Shown: positions 25,608 to 34,803 of the stretch, piece after piece
Position numbering within the stretch: the stretch's first letter is position 1
Layout: each line of letters opens with the position of its first letter
NCBI GenBank assembly: GCA_964596685.1
Contig: CAZQVA010000001.1
Coordinates: 121,726-185,725, forward strand
Length of the DNA stretch: 64,000 bases
Direction of reading: 5' to 3'
Source: CAZQVA01 sp964596685
GTDB lineage: Bacteria; Chlamydiota; Chlamydiia; Chlamydiales; VFKH01
The notes under the pieces: model-generated
What the model was told of the DNA's origin: nothing
Databases searched by the model: none
The model's input: the letters and a program-made list of their open reading frames with translations, nothing else
Position numbers and translations under genes: made by a program

Positions 25608-26615
25608 GTGCATTTCGATTCAACAGCTTTGCAAAACTGGTTTTGCGCTCATAAACGTCCACTACCCTGGAGAGAAGATCCTTCGCCTTATCGCGTCTGG
25701 ATCTCTGAAGTCATGCTCCAACAAACCCAAGTGGCAGTCGTCATTCCCTACTTTACGCGCTGGATGGAGCGCTTTCCTACCATCCAAGCCCTCGCAGAAT
25801 CAGATTTAGAAACAGTCCTAAAAACCTGGGAAGGTTTAGGATATTACTCTCGAGCACGCTCTTTACATATGGCTGCTCAGCAAATTGTTACAAACTATTG
25901 CGGAGAGCTCCCAGAAGACACCTCTCGCTTATCTTCCCTTCGCGGTATCGGTCCTTATACATGTGGCGCCATTCAAAGCTTCGCCTTCAAAAAACGCGCT
26001 GCAGCAGTCGACGGTAACGTAATGCGCGTGCTAGCGCGCTATTTCGCCCTTGAAATCGATACCACCAAAACCTCTGATCAAAAGAAAATCTGGGATATCG
26101 CTGAACAAATATTACCCTTTGAGACACCCTGGATACACAATGAGGCGCTGATTGAATTGGGAGCTACCCTGTGCATGAAACGACCTCAATGCAGCTCTTG
26201 TCCACTGAAGAGCTCTTGTCAAGCCTATAAAGAAGGACGCGCCACTGAACTCCCCTATCGAGGAAATAAAGTAAACTATGAACGCCTTTTCCGCTTTGTA
26301 ACCTGCGTATGTGCCAACGAAATGTGGCTTCTTAAATATGTAAAAGATGGTGTTATGAAAGACTTATGGGAGTTTCCTTGGAATGAGCAGGCTCCTCTTT
26401 TATTTGAAGACACATTGACCGCTCTTTCCTCTCGCCAACTGCGTGAACAAGAACATAGTTTTACCCGCTTCCGCGTGACACTCAAGCCCACTCTACTGAT
26501 TTGCAATAGTACACCTCTTATCCCTGGGTATCAATGGGTGACTCGTGAAAAATTACTCGATTTACCCTTTTCATCGGGCCATCGACGTATTCTAGCAGAT
26601 CTAGAGGTGCTATGA
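25608..26615 (+). CDS. mutY: A/G-specific adenine glycosylase MutY
   Basis: The product is 335 aa with a GTG start (no strong ribosome-binding site). The catalytic Glu lies in SEVMLQQTQV, the helix-hairpin-helix in LRGIGPYTCGAI, the catalytic Asp in VDGNVMRVLAR, and the [4Fe-4S] loop in CMKRPQCSSCPLKSSC. A C-terminal NUDIX-like domain (about 230-335) recognises 8-oxoG. MutY removes adenine mispaired with 8-oxoguanine. The stop overlaps the next start (ATGA), beginning a chain of four coupled genes. Confidence 0.96.
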   Translation: MHFDSTALQNWFCAHKRPLPWREDPSPYRVWISEVMLQQTQVAVVIPYFTRWMERFPTIQALAESDLETVLKTWEGLGYYSRARSLHMAAQQIVTNYCGELPEDTSRLSSLRGIGPYTCGAIQSFAFKKRAAAVDGNVMRVLARYFALEIDTTKTSDQKKIWDIAEQILPFETPWIHNEALIELGATLCMKRPQCSSCPLKSSCQAYKEGRATELPYRGNKVNYERLFRFVTCVCANEMWLLKYVKDGVMKDLWEFPWNEQAPLLFEDTLTALSSRQLREQEHSFTRFRVTLKPTLLICNSTPLIPGYQWVTREKLLDLPFSSGHRRILADLEVL

Positions 26616-27751
26616 TTGGAATTGAAAGCGGCCTGTTGTGGAAAATTGCTAAGAAAAGCAAAAACTCTTTTATTCTGACGGAAGAAGACCCTTGCCTCAT
26701 CAATTTACCAGCAACGGAATGGATTGCTACTATAGCACCCGCTGCAAGCGTAATCTGCAAGCAACCACAAGATCCTTTATGGAAAAAAAGCCGCCATCAT
26801 CTCCTCTTTGCTCTAGAAACTGAACTGGCATTCCCTGTAGATGACTTAATTCCTATTAAGATGAAAGAGTGTGTTTTGCTCCTGACCAAAGAGGCCCTCC
26901 ATGCACAACAATCTCTCTTTTCTCGTTATAAAATACCTGTACATCATGTCAGTAGTACGGCTCTCGCGCTTTTAGGCTACGCCGCTTATCTGAAACAACC
27001 CAATGTGCGCATCATCCATAAAAGCCTTACAGGTATTGACCAGGTCCTCATTAAAAATGGCCAACTCGTTAAAAGCGCTTTTTATCCCCTCAATCTTTTT
27101 GCCGAGGATCAGTGGGAAAAACTCCCCCAACTCCTACCTGCCGATGATGAAAGTGCCTACCCTTTACTCTTGACAGGTGAATTTGAGGGCTTGTCGAAAG
27201 AGGCGCGCTTTGCCCTGCCTATCGGCCTCGTCATGCGCTACGAGAAGCATCGCTGGCGTGAAAACTTTCTTCAAGAACCTTATCGCGCAACGCAATGGAT
27301 CCCCTATTTCCAAAGCATCGCCTGGAAAGGGGTTGTAGTTTCGCTGTCTTGCTGTCTTGCACTGAGCATTTATCTCAATCATTCTGCCACTTCAGAGATG
27401 CTAATGATTGAACAAGCTCTCAAAGCGGCCCCTCCTGTGCCCCAAAAAAACTATGGCTATCCCTTAGCCCCATCTATGTCGATGCTCACGACCTTAAACC
27501 TCTTGGGAAGTGCCGCCCCTGAGGGAGTGATCTTAATGAAATGCCACTGGAATGCCCACAAATTCCCCTGTAAAGAACATCCAACGCAAAAATTTGAAGG
27601 CACCTATACCCTTCATATTGAAGCCGACACCCTAATAGATGCGGAAACCTTCTGTAAGAATATAGAAAAGACATTTAAAGGGACCTCTCCATCGCTTGAC
27701 TCCGATGAAAAAGCGCGCCGCTACTGCATCAAATTTGAGGTGAAGCAATGA
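26612..27751 (+). CDS. GspL/PilM-PilN-like protein (putative type II secretion component)
   Basis: The product is 379 aa. The N-terminal 220 residues look like the actin-like fold of GspL/PilM (LLFALETELAFPVDDLIPI, then a VHHVSSTALALLGYAAYL stretch). One transmembrane helix (WKGVVVSLSCCLALSIYL, about residues 245-262) and a periplasmic domain follow. This arrangement is that of GspL, which couples the cytoplasmic ATPase to the inner-membrane platform. The sequence is divergent and no other Gsp gene is in the window apart from the next one, so this is a structural inference. It is coupled to mutY and to the next gene by four-base overlaps. Confidence 0.5.
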   Translation: MIGIESGLLWKIAKKSKNSFILTEEDPCLINLPATEWIATIAPAASVICKQPQDPLWKKSRHHLLFALETELAFPVDDLIPIKMKECVLLLTKEALHAQQSLFSRYKIPVHHVSSTALALLGYAAYLKQPNVRIIHKSLTGIDQVLIKNGQLVKSAFYPLNLFAEDQWEKLPQLLPADDESAYPLLLTGEFEGLSKEARFALPIGLVMRYEKHRWRENFLQEPYRATQWIPYFQSIAWKGVVVSLSCCLALSIYLNHSATSEMLMIEQALKAAPPVPQKNYGYPLAPSMSMLTTLNLLGSAAPEGVILMKCHWNAHKFPCKEHPTQKFEGTYTLHIEADTLIDAETFCKNIEKTFKGTSPSLDSDEKARRYCIKFEVKQ

Positions 27752-28236
27752 CTTTCAAGAAGTGGACTTTGATTGTTTTGACTTGCACCTTTATGCCACT
27801 CTTTGCCGTATTCTTATTTTATTCAAATCAATCACAGCGCATCGATTCAGCTCTTTTTCAACTTACCCTCCATCAACAGGCGCTCCATCAGTGGCAAAAA
27901 AAACATGGCAAAAATGCAGCGATTCATACACGTCATGGTAAAACACGCGCAGGGTTTTTGCGCGATTTAAATGGCAAATGGCCCTCTCCTCTCTCTTGGA
28001 GAATGAGAACAGAACATGCGCTTGCTCTTTACAAAGAGGGACAGTATTTGCTGCAAGAGCCTCTTGTAGTAGATAGCAATGAACTAGAAATGCTGTTATC
28101 TGCCCTTGAAAAGACTGAAAAAGAAGAACCTCAAATTGTCATTACAGCCTTTGAATGTGAACGTAAGAGCAATTTAGACCCTTACCAGGTCACTCTATTA
28201 CGCATTATTAAACGAGAATTTACGGCAGCGCCATGA
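27748..28236 (+). CDS. Bitopic membrane protein, GspM/PilO-like by position
   Basis: The product is 162 aa: a short cytoplasmic N-terminus, one transmembrane helix (WTLIVLTCTFMPLFAVFLF) and a periplasmic helix-rich region ending in a small alpha/beta domain. Size and topology match GspM or PilO, and it follows the GspL-like gene with an ATGA overlap. No sequence motif proves this. The alternative is an unrelated envelope protein. Confidence 0.45.
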   Translation: MTFKKWTLIVLTCTFMPLFAVFLFYSNQSQRIDSALFQLTLHQQALHQWQKKHGKNAAIHTRHGKTRAGFLRDLNGKWPSPLSWRMRTEHALALYKEGQYLLQEPLVVDSNELEMLLSALEKTEKEEPQIVITAFECERKSNLDPYQVTLLRIIKREFTAAP

Positions 28237-29480
28237 AAAATGCTATCCTCCTTTTTGCTCTCTTACTACTTGCAGGATGCAATAGATCCGCTAGTCCTAC
28301 TCTTATTAACATGCAAATTGTGGATCAAAATGGTTTCAGCGAGGTAATTAATTCCAAAGAGCGCCTGGAGGGAATGGCGCGCGTGAATTACTTTTCTCCT
28401 CAGCCCTATCAAAAAGTGCTAAGAACCTATTCTAAAGATGCTTCGGGATGCAGTAAATCTATACTCACCAGTTACCATAAAAATGGCCAACTCAAGCAAT
28501 ATCTCGAAGCTGCTAATCTGCGTGCTTGCGGCAGCTATTACGAATGGCATAGCAACGGCCAATTGCGCATTGCCGCCCACGTACTTTCCGGTCATGCCGA
28601 TCTGACATTTGGCTCTGAAGGCAGTTGGGTCTTTGATGGGGAAACTTGTGCCTATAACGAAGAGGGCATTTGCATTGCGCGCATACCATACTCCAAGGGT
28701 GTTTTAGAAGGGGTTTCCTATCACTATTACGACTGTGGCACCCTGCACACTACCACACCCTTTCTCCATGGAAAAATGCATGGGATTTGCTATGAATATG
28801 CTCCCGATGGCACCTGCCTAGCTGAAGAACATTATTGCAATGGCATCAAAGAAGGTTCTACAAAAACTTTTTGGGACCCTTCTGTGCAAAAAAGTCACGA
28901 GGAATACCATAAAGGATTGCTAGAGAATGCCACCTATTGGGATCCTTCTGGAAAAATCATTGCTGAAGTATGCCATAAAAAAGGCTGGCGCCCCTGCTAT
29001 CAAGAGGGCACCCTCCATTACATGGAAGAGATTCAAGGAGGGACTGCCGAAGGTACTATCAAGGAATACCTCAATGGGGTTGTCATCCACACCTGGAATA
29101 TTCACAACACAATTATCGACGGACCAGAGTGGTTCTTTAATGAAGACGGATCTGCACTCCTTCTCATTACCTGGCATATGGGGTTCATTCAAGGTGTGAG
29201 CAAAAGTTGGTATCCATGCGGCCTTTTGGAAAGTGAGCGCTATATGCATCAAAACCAGAAAAACGGCCCCTTTCGCGCTTGGTACGAAAATGGCACTACC
29301 ATGTTTATCGAGGAATATGAAACCGACAAACTGATTGAAGGCCACTATTACAACATCAACAGTCAAATCCCCGTTTCATTCATCGAAAATGGCCGTGGAA
29401 CTGCAACGCTCTTCGACGGCAAAGGACGCTTCTTACGCCGTATCACCTACTGCGATGGCCTGCCGATGACAGGTATTTAA
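28233..29480 (+). CDS. Lipoprotein with YwqK/MORN-like repeats
   Basis: The product is 415 aa. A lipobox (LLLAGC, Cys at about 16) predicts lipidation. The rest consists of repeated YHKNGQLKQY, YEWHSNGQLR, YYDCGTLHTTTPF, WYENGTTMFIEEY units of the YwqK type (antitoxin-like/MORN-like beta hairpins). Chlamydiae often carry such proteins. The family name does not imply an antitoxin role here. It is the last gene of the coupled mutY chain (ATGA overlap with the previous gene). It is probably anchored in the envelope and could act as an assembly or ligand-binding platform. Confidence 0.75.
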   Translation: MKNAILLFALLLLAGCNRSASPTLINMQIVDQNGFSEVINSKERLEGMARVNYFSPQPYQKVLRTYSKDASGCSKSILTSYHKNGQLKQYLEAANLRACGSYYEWHSNGQLRIAAHVLSGHADLTFGSEGSWVFDGETCAYNEEGICIARIPYSKGVLEGVSYHYYDCGTLHTTTPFLHGKMHGICYEYAPDGTCLAEEHYCNGIKEGSTKTFWDPSVQKSHEEYHKGLLENATYWDPSGKIIAEVCHKKGWRPCYQEGTLHYMEEIQGGTAEGTIKEYLNGVVIHTWNIHNTIIDGPEWFFNEDGSALLLITWHMGFIQGVSKSWYPCGLLESERYMHQNQKNGPFRAWYENGTTMFIEEYETDKLIEGHYYNINSQIPVSFIENGRGTATLFDGKGRFLRRITYCDGLPMTGI

Positions 29481-29557
29481 TTTATTTGACAAACTCCTTT
29501 CAAATGTGCTTTGATTCGGAAATGTGTAACAACACTTTTTAAGGAGAAGTAGTTTTT

Positions 29558-29959
29558 ATGTCCTTTGAATCTTCATGGCATCTCATTGCCCTTGCGGTAA
29601 TTGGTAATTTTGTTTTAGGAGCCCTTTGGTATGCTCCATTCCTATTTGGCAGTGCATGGGCCAAGGCAAATGGTTTTAAATTGGCAAAGATGAAGGGTGG
29701 GTGGAAGCGCTATGTTGCTTCGCTGCTCTCTTCTATCATTCTCGCCTCTGTACTTTTTGGCATTTCAGAACGCTTTGATCTCGCCCACCATTGGGAAGCT
29801 ATTCGCGTAGGCTTCTGTTTATGGCTTGGTTTAATTGTGACTTCACAAGCGGGCGGCGTGATTTGGGGAAAATATCCCTTTAAGGCTTACCTCATCAATA
29901 TCGGATACCATCTCGTGAGTGTTGCTGGTATCTTGTGGTTCTACTCCTTCTGGCTGTAG
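29558..29959 (+). CDS. DUF1761-family membrane protein
   Basis: The product is 133 aa with four hydrophobic helices and the family-typical N-terminus (GNFVLGALWYAPFLFGSAWAK). An AAGGAGAAG leader lies upstream of the ATG. The function of DUF1761 proteins is unknown. The gene lies upstream of the exporter operon and may be read through into it, since there is no clear terminator between them. Confidence 0.8.
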   Translation: MSFESSWHLIALAVIGNFVLGALWYAPFLFGSAWAKANGFKLAKMKGGWKRYVASLLSSIILASVLFGISERFDLAHHWEAIRVGFCLWLGLIVTSQAGGVIWGKYPFKAYLINIGYHLVSVAGILWFYSFWL

Positions 29960-29970
29960 AAATTTTTTGA

Positions 29971-30008
29971 TTTCATATCCACCGGTCTGTAGATTGGTGG
30001 ATATGAAA
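29971..30008 (+). promoter_or_regulatory. Perfect 13-bp inverted repeat enclosing the RBS and start of the exporter operon
   Basis: The arm tttcatatccacc (29971-29983) and the arm ggtggatatgaaa (29996-30008) are exact complements with a 12-nt loop. The right arm contains the GGTGG ribosome-binding site and the ATG at 30003 of the HlyD-like gene. In RNA the hairpin would hide both. In DNA it could be a repressor operator. It is not followed by T residues, so it is not a terminator. Confidence 0.75.
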
Positions 30009-30845
30009 AAGCGCGTCATTATTCTCCTTCTTCTGCTTATTATTGCAGGAATCATCTTTGGAATTTACCACTATCGCAAGCTACAGCAGGAGCGTGCTAA
30101 CAAGGACCACGTCACTGCCTATGGCAATGTCGATGTCAGACAAGTCAATATCGCTTTCCGCGTAGCTGGCTATCTCGAAAAAATGCTTGTCGAAGAGGGC
30201 GATTGGGTTCATGCAGGGGATTTACTCGCCGAATTAGATGTACAGCCCTACCAGGATCAAATGGCAGAAGCTGAAGCACAATTGGCAGTCACTCTGACTG
30301 GCGTAGAAAATGCCAATCTCCTTCTTGCAAGGCGAAAAGAACTCATCGGTATTGGCGGGGTCTCTCAAGAGGATCTTGACGATGCCACAGCGCGTTATGC
30401 GATGCTGGTGGCTGAAAGTCAAGCAACAAATGCTTCTCTACGCGTGATGCAAGATAATCTCAGTTACACACATGTCTATGCTCCCCACGATGGAATGATT
30501 ATCACCCGTATCCGCGAACCAGGCTCTGTAGTGAATGCAGGAGAACCTGTCTATACTCTGACACTTGTTTCCCCCGTGTGGGTTCAAGCTTTTGTGCCTG
30601 AACCAGATTTAGGCAGAATTCGCTATGGTATGAAGGCAAAAATCACTACAGATACTCCTTCAGCGCCGGTTTACGAAGGGGTTATTGGATTCATCTCCCC
30701 TGTAGCTGAATTCACACCAAAAATGGTTCAGACAACCGATCTAAGACCCGATCTCGTCTATCGCGTACGGATTCGCGTCGATAATCAAGATCAAGGGCTT
30801 AAACAAGGGATGCCGGTCACGGTACAAATCCAGACTTCATCATGA
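30003..30845 (+). CDS. HlyD-family periplasmic adaptor (membrane fusion protein)
   Basis: ATG 30003 is chosen because GGTGG lies just upstream. An in-frame start 28 codons earlier would sit inside the previous gene. The product is about 280 aa with an N-terminal anchor (RVIILLLLLIIAGIIFGIY), a lipoyl/barrel-sandwich domain (VDVRQVNIAFRVAGYLEKMLVEEGDWVHAGDLLAELD), an alpha hairpin and a beta-barrel domain (ILTYTHVYAPHDGMIITRI-like region). It resembles the YbhG/EmrA group. It connects the inner-membrane ABC exporter with an outer-membrane channel. It overlaps the ATPase gene by four bases. Confidence 0.9.
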   Translation: MKKRVIILLLLLIIAGIIFGIYHYRKLQQERANKDHVTAYGNVDVRQVNIAFRVAGYLEKMLVEEGDWVHAGDLLAELDVQPYQDQMAEAEAQLAVTLTGVENANLLLARRKELIGIGGVSQEDLDDATARYAMLVAESQATNASLRVMQDNLSYTHVYAPHDGMIITRIREPGSVVNAGEPVYTLTLVSPVWVQAFVPEPDLGRIRYGMKAKITTDTPSAPVYEGVIGFISPVAEFTPKMVQTTDLRPDLVYRVRIRVDNQDQGLKQGMPVTVQIQTSS

Positions 30846-32506
30846 GCACACCCCTGATTTCAATTCAGAAGTTGTCGAAAACTTTTGTTAAGGTCAAGCG
30901 CGAGGCGCTATGTGAATTGTCTGCAGAGATCCATAAGGAACAAGTGTTTGGACTGGTCGGTCCCGATGGCGCGGGCAAGACAACACTGCTTCGACTTGTT
31001 GCAGGCTTACTCATCCCTACAAGCGGCTTGATTCATATTGACCCCAAATATTCCATTGGCTATATGCCACAACGCTTTGGACTTTATGAAGATCTGACAG
31101 TATTGCAAAATTTGCAACTCTATGCCGACCTCAAAGGTGTAGATCCTAAAAAACTAACGGAAAAAATAGAGGAGTTGCTCCATTTCACTGCTTTGGCGCC
31201 TTTTAAAGATCGCCTCAGTGGCAATCTCTCCGGAGGAATGAAGCAAAAACTGGGACTGGCCTGTGTTCTCATTAAACGCCCCGATCTACTCCTCCTCGAT
31301 GAGCCTACAGTGGGGTTAGATCCAGTAGCTCGCCGCGAACTATGGCAAATGATTCAGCGTCTCGTCAAAGATAAAGTCACTGTGCTGTGGAGCACAGCTT
31401 CACTGGATGAGGCTCAAGAATGTTCCAGCGTCCTTTTACTCAATAGGGGACATCTTCTTTATCAAGGCCCCCCACAAGCTTTTTCGGGGCGCGTTGCGGG
31501 ACGTGTTTTTGAGACAAGTGATGTAAAAGAGCCGCGCAAAGAGCTGATGCATCTCTTTAGTCAGAGTGCGATTCTCGATGGCGTCATTCACAAGGAGCAA
31601 TTGCGCCTTGTACTACGCCATGACTCTCCTTCGTTGAAATTTGCCAAAAAAGCGATTGAGCCGCGCTTTGAAGATGCTTTCATTGATGTACTAGGAGGTT
31701 GGCGCCCCCAAACATCCATCACGTCAATCATGAAGCCAATCATAGAAAAAAATGGCGAAGCCATGATCCAGGCTGATCATCTCTGCAAGAAATTTGGTTC
31801 TTTTACTGCTGTACGAGATACTTCTTTCTCTATCCATCGCGGTGAAATTTTCGGTCTCTTAGGCCCTAATGGATCGGGAAAATCAACTATCTTTAAGATG
31901 CTGTGTGGATTGATTCATCCCACGAGTGGGTCCATCCATATCGATGGCGTTAATCTAGCCAAAGAGCCTTCCAAGGCGCGTGGGAAGATCGGTTATATGG
32001 CACAAAAACTCAGCCTCTACAGTGATCTCACGGTCGCACAAAATATGTCTTTTTTCGCTGGGATTTATGGATTAAAGGGCCCTGTTTTAAAAAAGATGAC
32101 CGCACATATGGTTGCCGTTTTTCAACTTGAAAGCTATCTAAACTCTTGCGTCAGCGATCTTCCCCTCGGCATTAGTCAACGTCTTGCCTTGGCCTGCTGC
32201 ACCATGCACACCCCTTCCATCCTCTTTTTAGATGAACCCACCTCAGGGGTAGACCCCGTGACGCGGCGTGAATTTTGGTACCACATTTATGCACTCGTCC
32301 AACTAGGAACAACTGTTCTCGTATCAACACACTTCCTCGATGAAGCTGAATACTGCGACCGCATTGCGTTCATCTACTATGGCGATCTTATGCTGGTTGA
32401 TACACCACAAAGAGCCAAAGCACATTTTATCTCTCCGTCAAATCCGGAGCCAACTCTCCAAGATGTTTTCATTACCATGATCGAGGAGAAACAGCGTGCT
32501 CAATAG
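30842..32506 (+). CDS. ABC exporter, tandem-ATPase subunit (YbhF-like)
   Basis: The product is 554 aa with two ATPase domains in one chain. First: Walker A GPDGAGKTT, signature LSGGMKQKLGLA, Walker B LLLLDEPTVGLDP. Second: Walker A GPNGSGKST, signature PLGISQRLALA, which is degenerate because LSGG is replaced by LPLGI, and Walker B ILFLDEPTSGVDP. The degenerate second signature suggests that only one nucleotide site is fully active. It pairs with the two ABC-2 permeases downstream for drug or lipid export. ATGA overlap with the adaptor gene. Confidence 0.93.
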   Translation: MSTPLISIQKLSKTFVKVKREALCELSAEIHKEQVFGLVGPDGAGKTTLLRLVAGLLIPTSGLIHIDPKYSIGYMPQRFGLYEDLTVLQNLQLYADLKGVDPKKLTEKIEELLHFTALAPFKDRLSGNLSGGMKQKLGLACVLIKRPDLLLLDEPTVGLDPVARRELWQMIQRLVKDKVTVLWSTASLDEAQECSSVLLLNRGHLLYQGPPQAFSGRVAGRVFETSDVKEPRKELMHLFSQSAILDGVIHKEQLRLVLRHDSPSLKFAKKAIEPRFEDAFIDVLGGWRPQTSITSIMKPIIEKNGEAMIQADHLCKKFGSFTAVRDTSFSIHRGEIFGLLGPNGSGKSTIFKMLCGLIHPTSGSIHIDGVNLAKEPSKARGKIGYMAQKLSLYSDLTVAQNMSFFAGIYGLKGPVLKKMTAHMVAVFQLESYLNSCVSDLPLGISQRLALACCTMHTPSILFLDEPTSGVDPVTRREFWYHIYALVQLGTTVLVSTHFLDEAEYCDRIAFIYYGDLMLVDTPQRAKAHFISPSNPEPTLQDVFITMIEEKQRAQ

Positions 32507-33617
32507 AAGGCGCCTTAAAGCTCTCATTAAAAAAGAATTCATACAGATCATCAAAGATCCTAGCAGCATCTTGATCAGTGTTGTTCTGCCCTTCATCCTT
32601 CTCTTTCTCTATGGCTTTGGCACCTCGCTTGATCTCAACCATCTGAAAATTGGTCTTCTCCAAGAGGATCATTCAACCGAGGCAGTCAGTTTTGCCCTTA
32701 GTCTCACTGGTTCACCCAATTTTGAAGTGACGATTGCAAAAAACCGCCAAGAACTTGTCGATGCGCTTTCTGCCAGCGAAATTCGTGGTTTTGTCGTCAT
32801 TCCTTCTTATTTTACAACGCGTTTAAAAACACCCAACGATATTGCCCCTATTCAAGTGGTCACTGACGGCAGTGAACCAAACACAGCAAAACTTTTACAG
32901 AATTACCTTCAAGCTGCTCTTAACGTATGGATGACGCAAAGTGCCTTTGAAATTGCACTTCCTATGCATCCTCTTATCTCGACTGAACCACATTTTTGGT
33001 ATAATCCCAACATGAATAGCCCAGAGGCACTTATTCCAGGATCGCTAGGCATCATTCTTACTTTAACAGGATCACTCCTTACGGCTCTTGTCGTATCCCG
33101 TGAATGGGAACGTGGGACTATGGAAGCTCTTATTGCAACCCCGATGACAGCTTTAGAATTTATCTTTAGCAAACTCATAGCCTACTTTGCCCTAGGATGG
33201 GGCTCTACTCTCATTTGTCTTTTTGTCGCTATTTTCGGCTATGAAATCCCTTTTAGAGGGTCATTCTGGGTGTTTGCCACCATCTCTTCTTGCTTTCTTT
33301 TTTCCGCAATGAGTATCGGCCTTTTTATCTCCACTATTGCAAAAACACAAATGCTCTCTTACCAATTAACAATGGTCACGGGTTTTTTACCGGCTTATAT
33401 GTTATCAGGATTTATTTTTGAGATTTCTAGCATGCCAGCACCCATACGAGCTATCAGCGCTATTTTACCAGCGAGATACTTCTGTGAGTCATTGAAAACC
33501 CTCTTTCTTGTTGGCAATGTATGGAAACTCTTGATAATTAACCTTATTCCCCTGCTCATCGTGGGATTACTATTTTTTGTAATTTCTGTTAGAAAAACTA
33601 AAAAACTTTTGGAGTAG
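32496..33617 (+). CDS. ABC-2 type permease (YbhS-like)
   Basis: The product is 373 aa. The GTG start overlaps the ATPase gene by 11 bases. An N-terminal helix (ISVVLPFILLFLYGFG) is followed by a large periplasmic domain of about 140 residues and five C-terminal helices, the layout of ABC-2 permeases of the YhhJ/YbhS/YbhR group. The LTGSLLTALVVSREWERGTMEALIATP segment is the family signature. It forms a heterodimer with the next gene product. Confidence 0.92.
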   Translation: MLNRRRLKALIKKEFIQIIKDPSSILISVVLPFILLFLYGFGTSLDLNHLKIGLLQEDHSTEAVSFALSLTGSPNFEVTIAKNRQELVDALSASEIRGFVVIPSYFTTRLKTPNDIAPIQVVTDGSEPNTAKLLQNYLQAALNVWMTQSAFEIALPMHPLISTEPHFWYNPNMNSPEALIPGSLGIILTLTGSLLTALVVSREWERGTMEALIATPMTALEFIFSKLIAYFALGWGSTLICLFVAIFGYEIPFRGSFWVFATISSCFLFSAMSIGLFISTIAKTQMLSYQLTMVTGFLPAYMLSGFIFEISSMPAPIRAISAILPARYFCESLKTLFLVGNVWKLLIINLIPLLIVGLLFFVISVRKTKKLLE

Positions 33618-33619
33618 CG

Positions 33620-34714
33620 ATGCTATCGCGGCTGTACACATTGATTGTAAAAGAGATGATCATCATCTGGAGCAATCCAAGAACGCGCTATGCTTTGCTG
33701 ATCCCCCCTATTATCCAGCTTGTCATTTTCGTATTTGCAGCGACCTTAGATGTTAAAAATGTGACTTTAGGGATCCTGAATGAGGATCGTGGGAATGAAG
33801 GATACCGTATGACAGAGTACTTTCAAGACAGTATTCTTTTCACTAAGATTGTTCATCTGCAGTCACAGCAGCAAATCAGTAACTTTATCGATCAACAAGA
33901 GGGGTTGCTCGTTCTTTATATCCCCCAAGAGTTCTCAAAAAAACTGATGAATAAGGAAAGCGCTCCTCTACAAATCCTTCTCGATGGCAGAAAATCAAAC
34001 GCCTCCCAAATTGTTTTAGGGTACTCTCAAGATATTATAACCTCTTTTGCACGCTCTTTGGGAGCTACGGAAAAGATCACCATTGCCCCGCGTTATTGGT
34101 ACAATCCTAACTTATGGTATCACTGGTACAATGTTGCCTCTTTGACATGTGTGTTAGCAATGTTAACCTGTCTCATCGTCACCTCCATCTCCATTGCAAG
34201 AGAAAAGGAGATGGGGACATTTTCTCAATTACTTGTTTCACCTCTCACCCCTTTCGAAGTGCTTTTAGGAAAAATTATTCCGGGTATTATTGTTGGCATG
34301 CTAGAAGGGGCGCTTATTCTCTTTGTAGGCATTCTCCTCTTTCAAGTTCCCTTTACAGGGTCCTTTCTTTCCTTTTTTTGCAGCCTCTTTGTCTTTGTCA
34401 GTGCCATTAGTGGGATTGGCCTCTTCATTTCTACTCTTTGCGCAACCCAGCAACAAGCAATTCTCGGCTCCTTTCTCTTTATCTCACCCTCCGTTATTTT
34501 AGCGGGATATGCTACTCCTATTGAAAATATGCCTTCTTGGCTACAGCCAGTCACTTACTTCGTCCCTTTACGCTATATGTTGATTATCTCCAAAGGTTCT
34601 TTTTTCAAAGCCATGCCTCCTATACATGTGATATGGCAATTATGGCCGATGGCTCTCATCGCCTCTGGAACACTACTCGGAGCCGGTCTCTTCTTCCGCA
34701 AAAGACTCGACTAA
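33620..34714 (+). CDS. ABC-2 type permease (YbhR-like)
   Basis: The product is 364 aa and starts two bases after the previous stop. It is a paralogue of the upstream permease, with the same topology: an N-terminal helix, a large outer domain and five helices with SIAREKEMGTFSQLLVSPLTPFEVLLGK. It is the last clear member of the exporter operon. In related operons a TolC-like gene follows directly. Here a DUF4143 gene and a MITE intervene before one appears at 36229. Confidence 0.92.
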   Translation: MLSRLYTLIVKEMIIIWSNPRTRYALLIPPIIQLVIFVFAATLDVKNVTLGILNEDRGNEGYRMTEYFQDSILFTKIVHLQSQQQISNFIDQQEGLLVLYIPQEFSKKLMNKESAPLQILLDGRKSNASQIVLGYSQDIITSFARSLGATEKITIAPRYWYNPNLWYHWYNVASLTCVLAMLTCLIVTSISIAREKEMGTFSQLLVSPLTPFEVLLGKIIPGIIVGMLEGALILFVGILLFQVPFTGSFLSFFCSLFVFVSAISGIGLFISTLCATQQQAILGSFLFISPSVILAGYATPIENMPSWLQPVTYFVPLRYMLIISKGSFFKAMPPIHVIWQLWPMALIASGTLLGAGLFFRKRLD

Positions 34715-34771
34715 AGTTTAGAGCCTTTTTTACACATTGTGATGTTGCAATTTTACAACGAAAATGTAAGA

Positions 34772-34801
34772 ATGAGACTCAGAATTACAATTGAGTTGTA
34801 A
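34772..34801 (+). other. Nine-codon mini-ORF directly before the DUF4143 gene
   Basis: ATG...TAA encodes MRLRITIEL and stops two bases before the ATG of the DUF4143 gene. The bases around both start codons are a 14-bp direct repeat with one mismatch (34765-34778 and 34797-34810). The interval also has a small inverted repeat (ttacaa...ttgtaa). It may be a coupling leader or simply a duplication scar. Confidence 0.3.
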
Positions 34802-34803
34802 GA

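Noticed and set aside
29971..30008. Hairpin as terminator of the DUF1761 gene
   Set aside because: No T run follows on either strand and it overlaps the next start codon.
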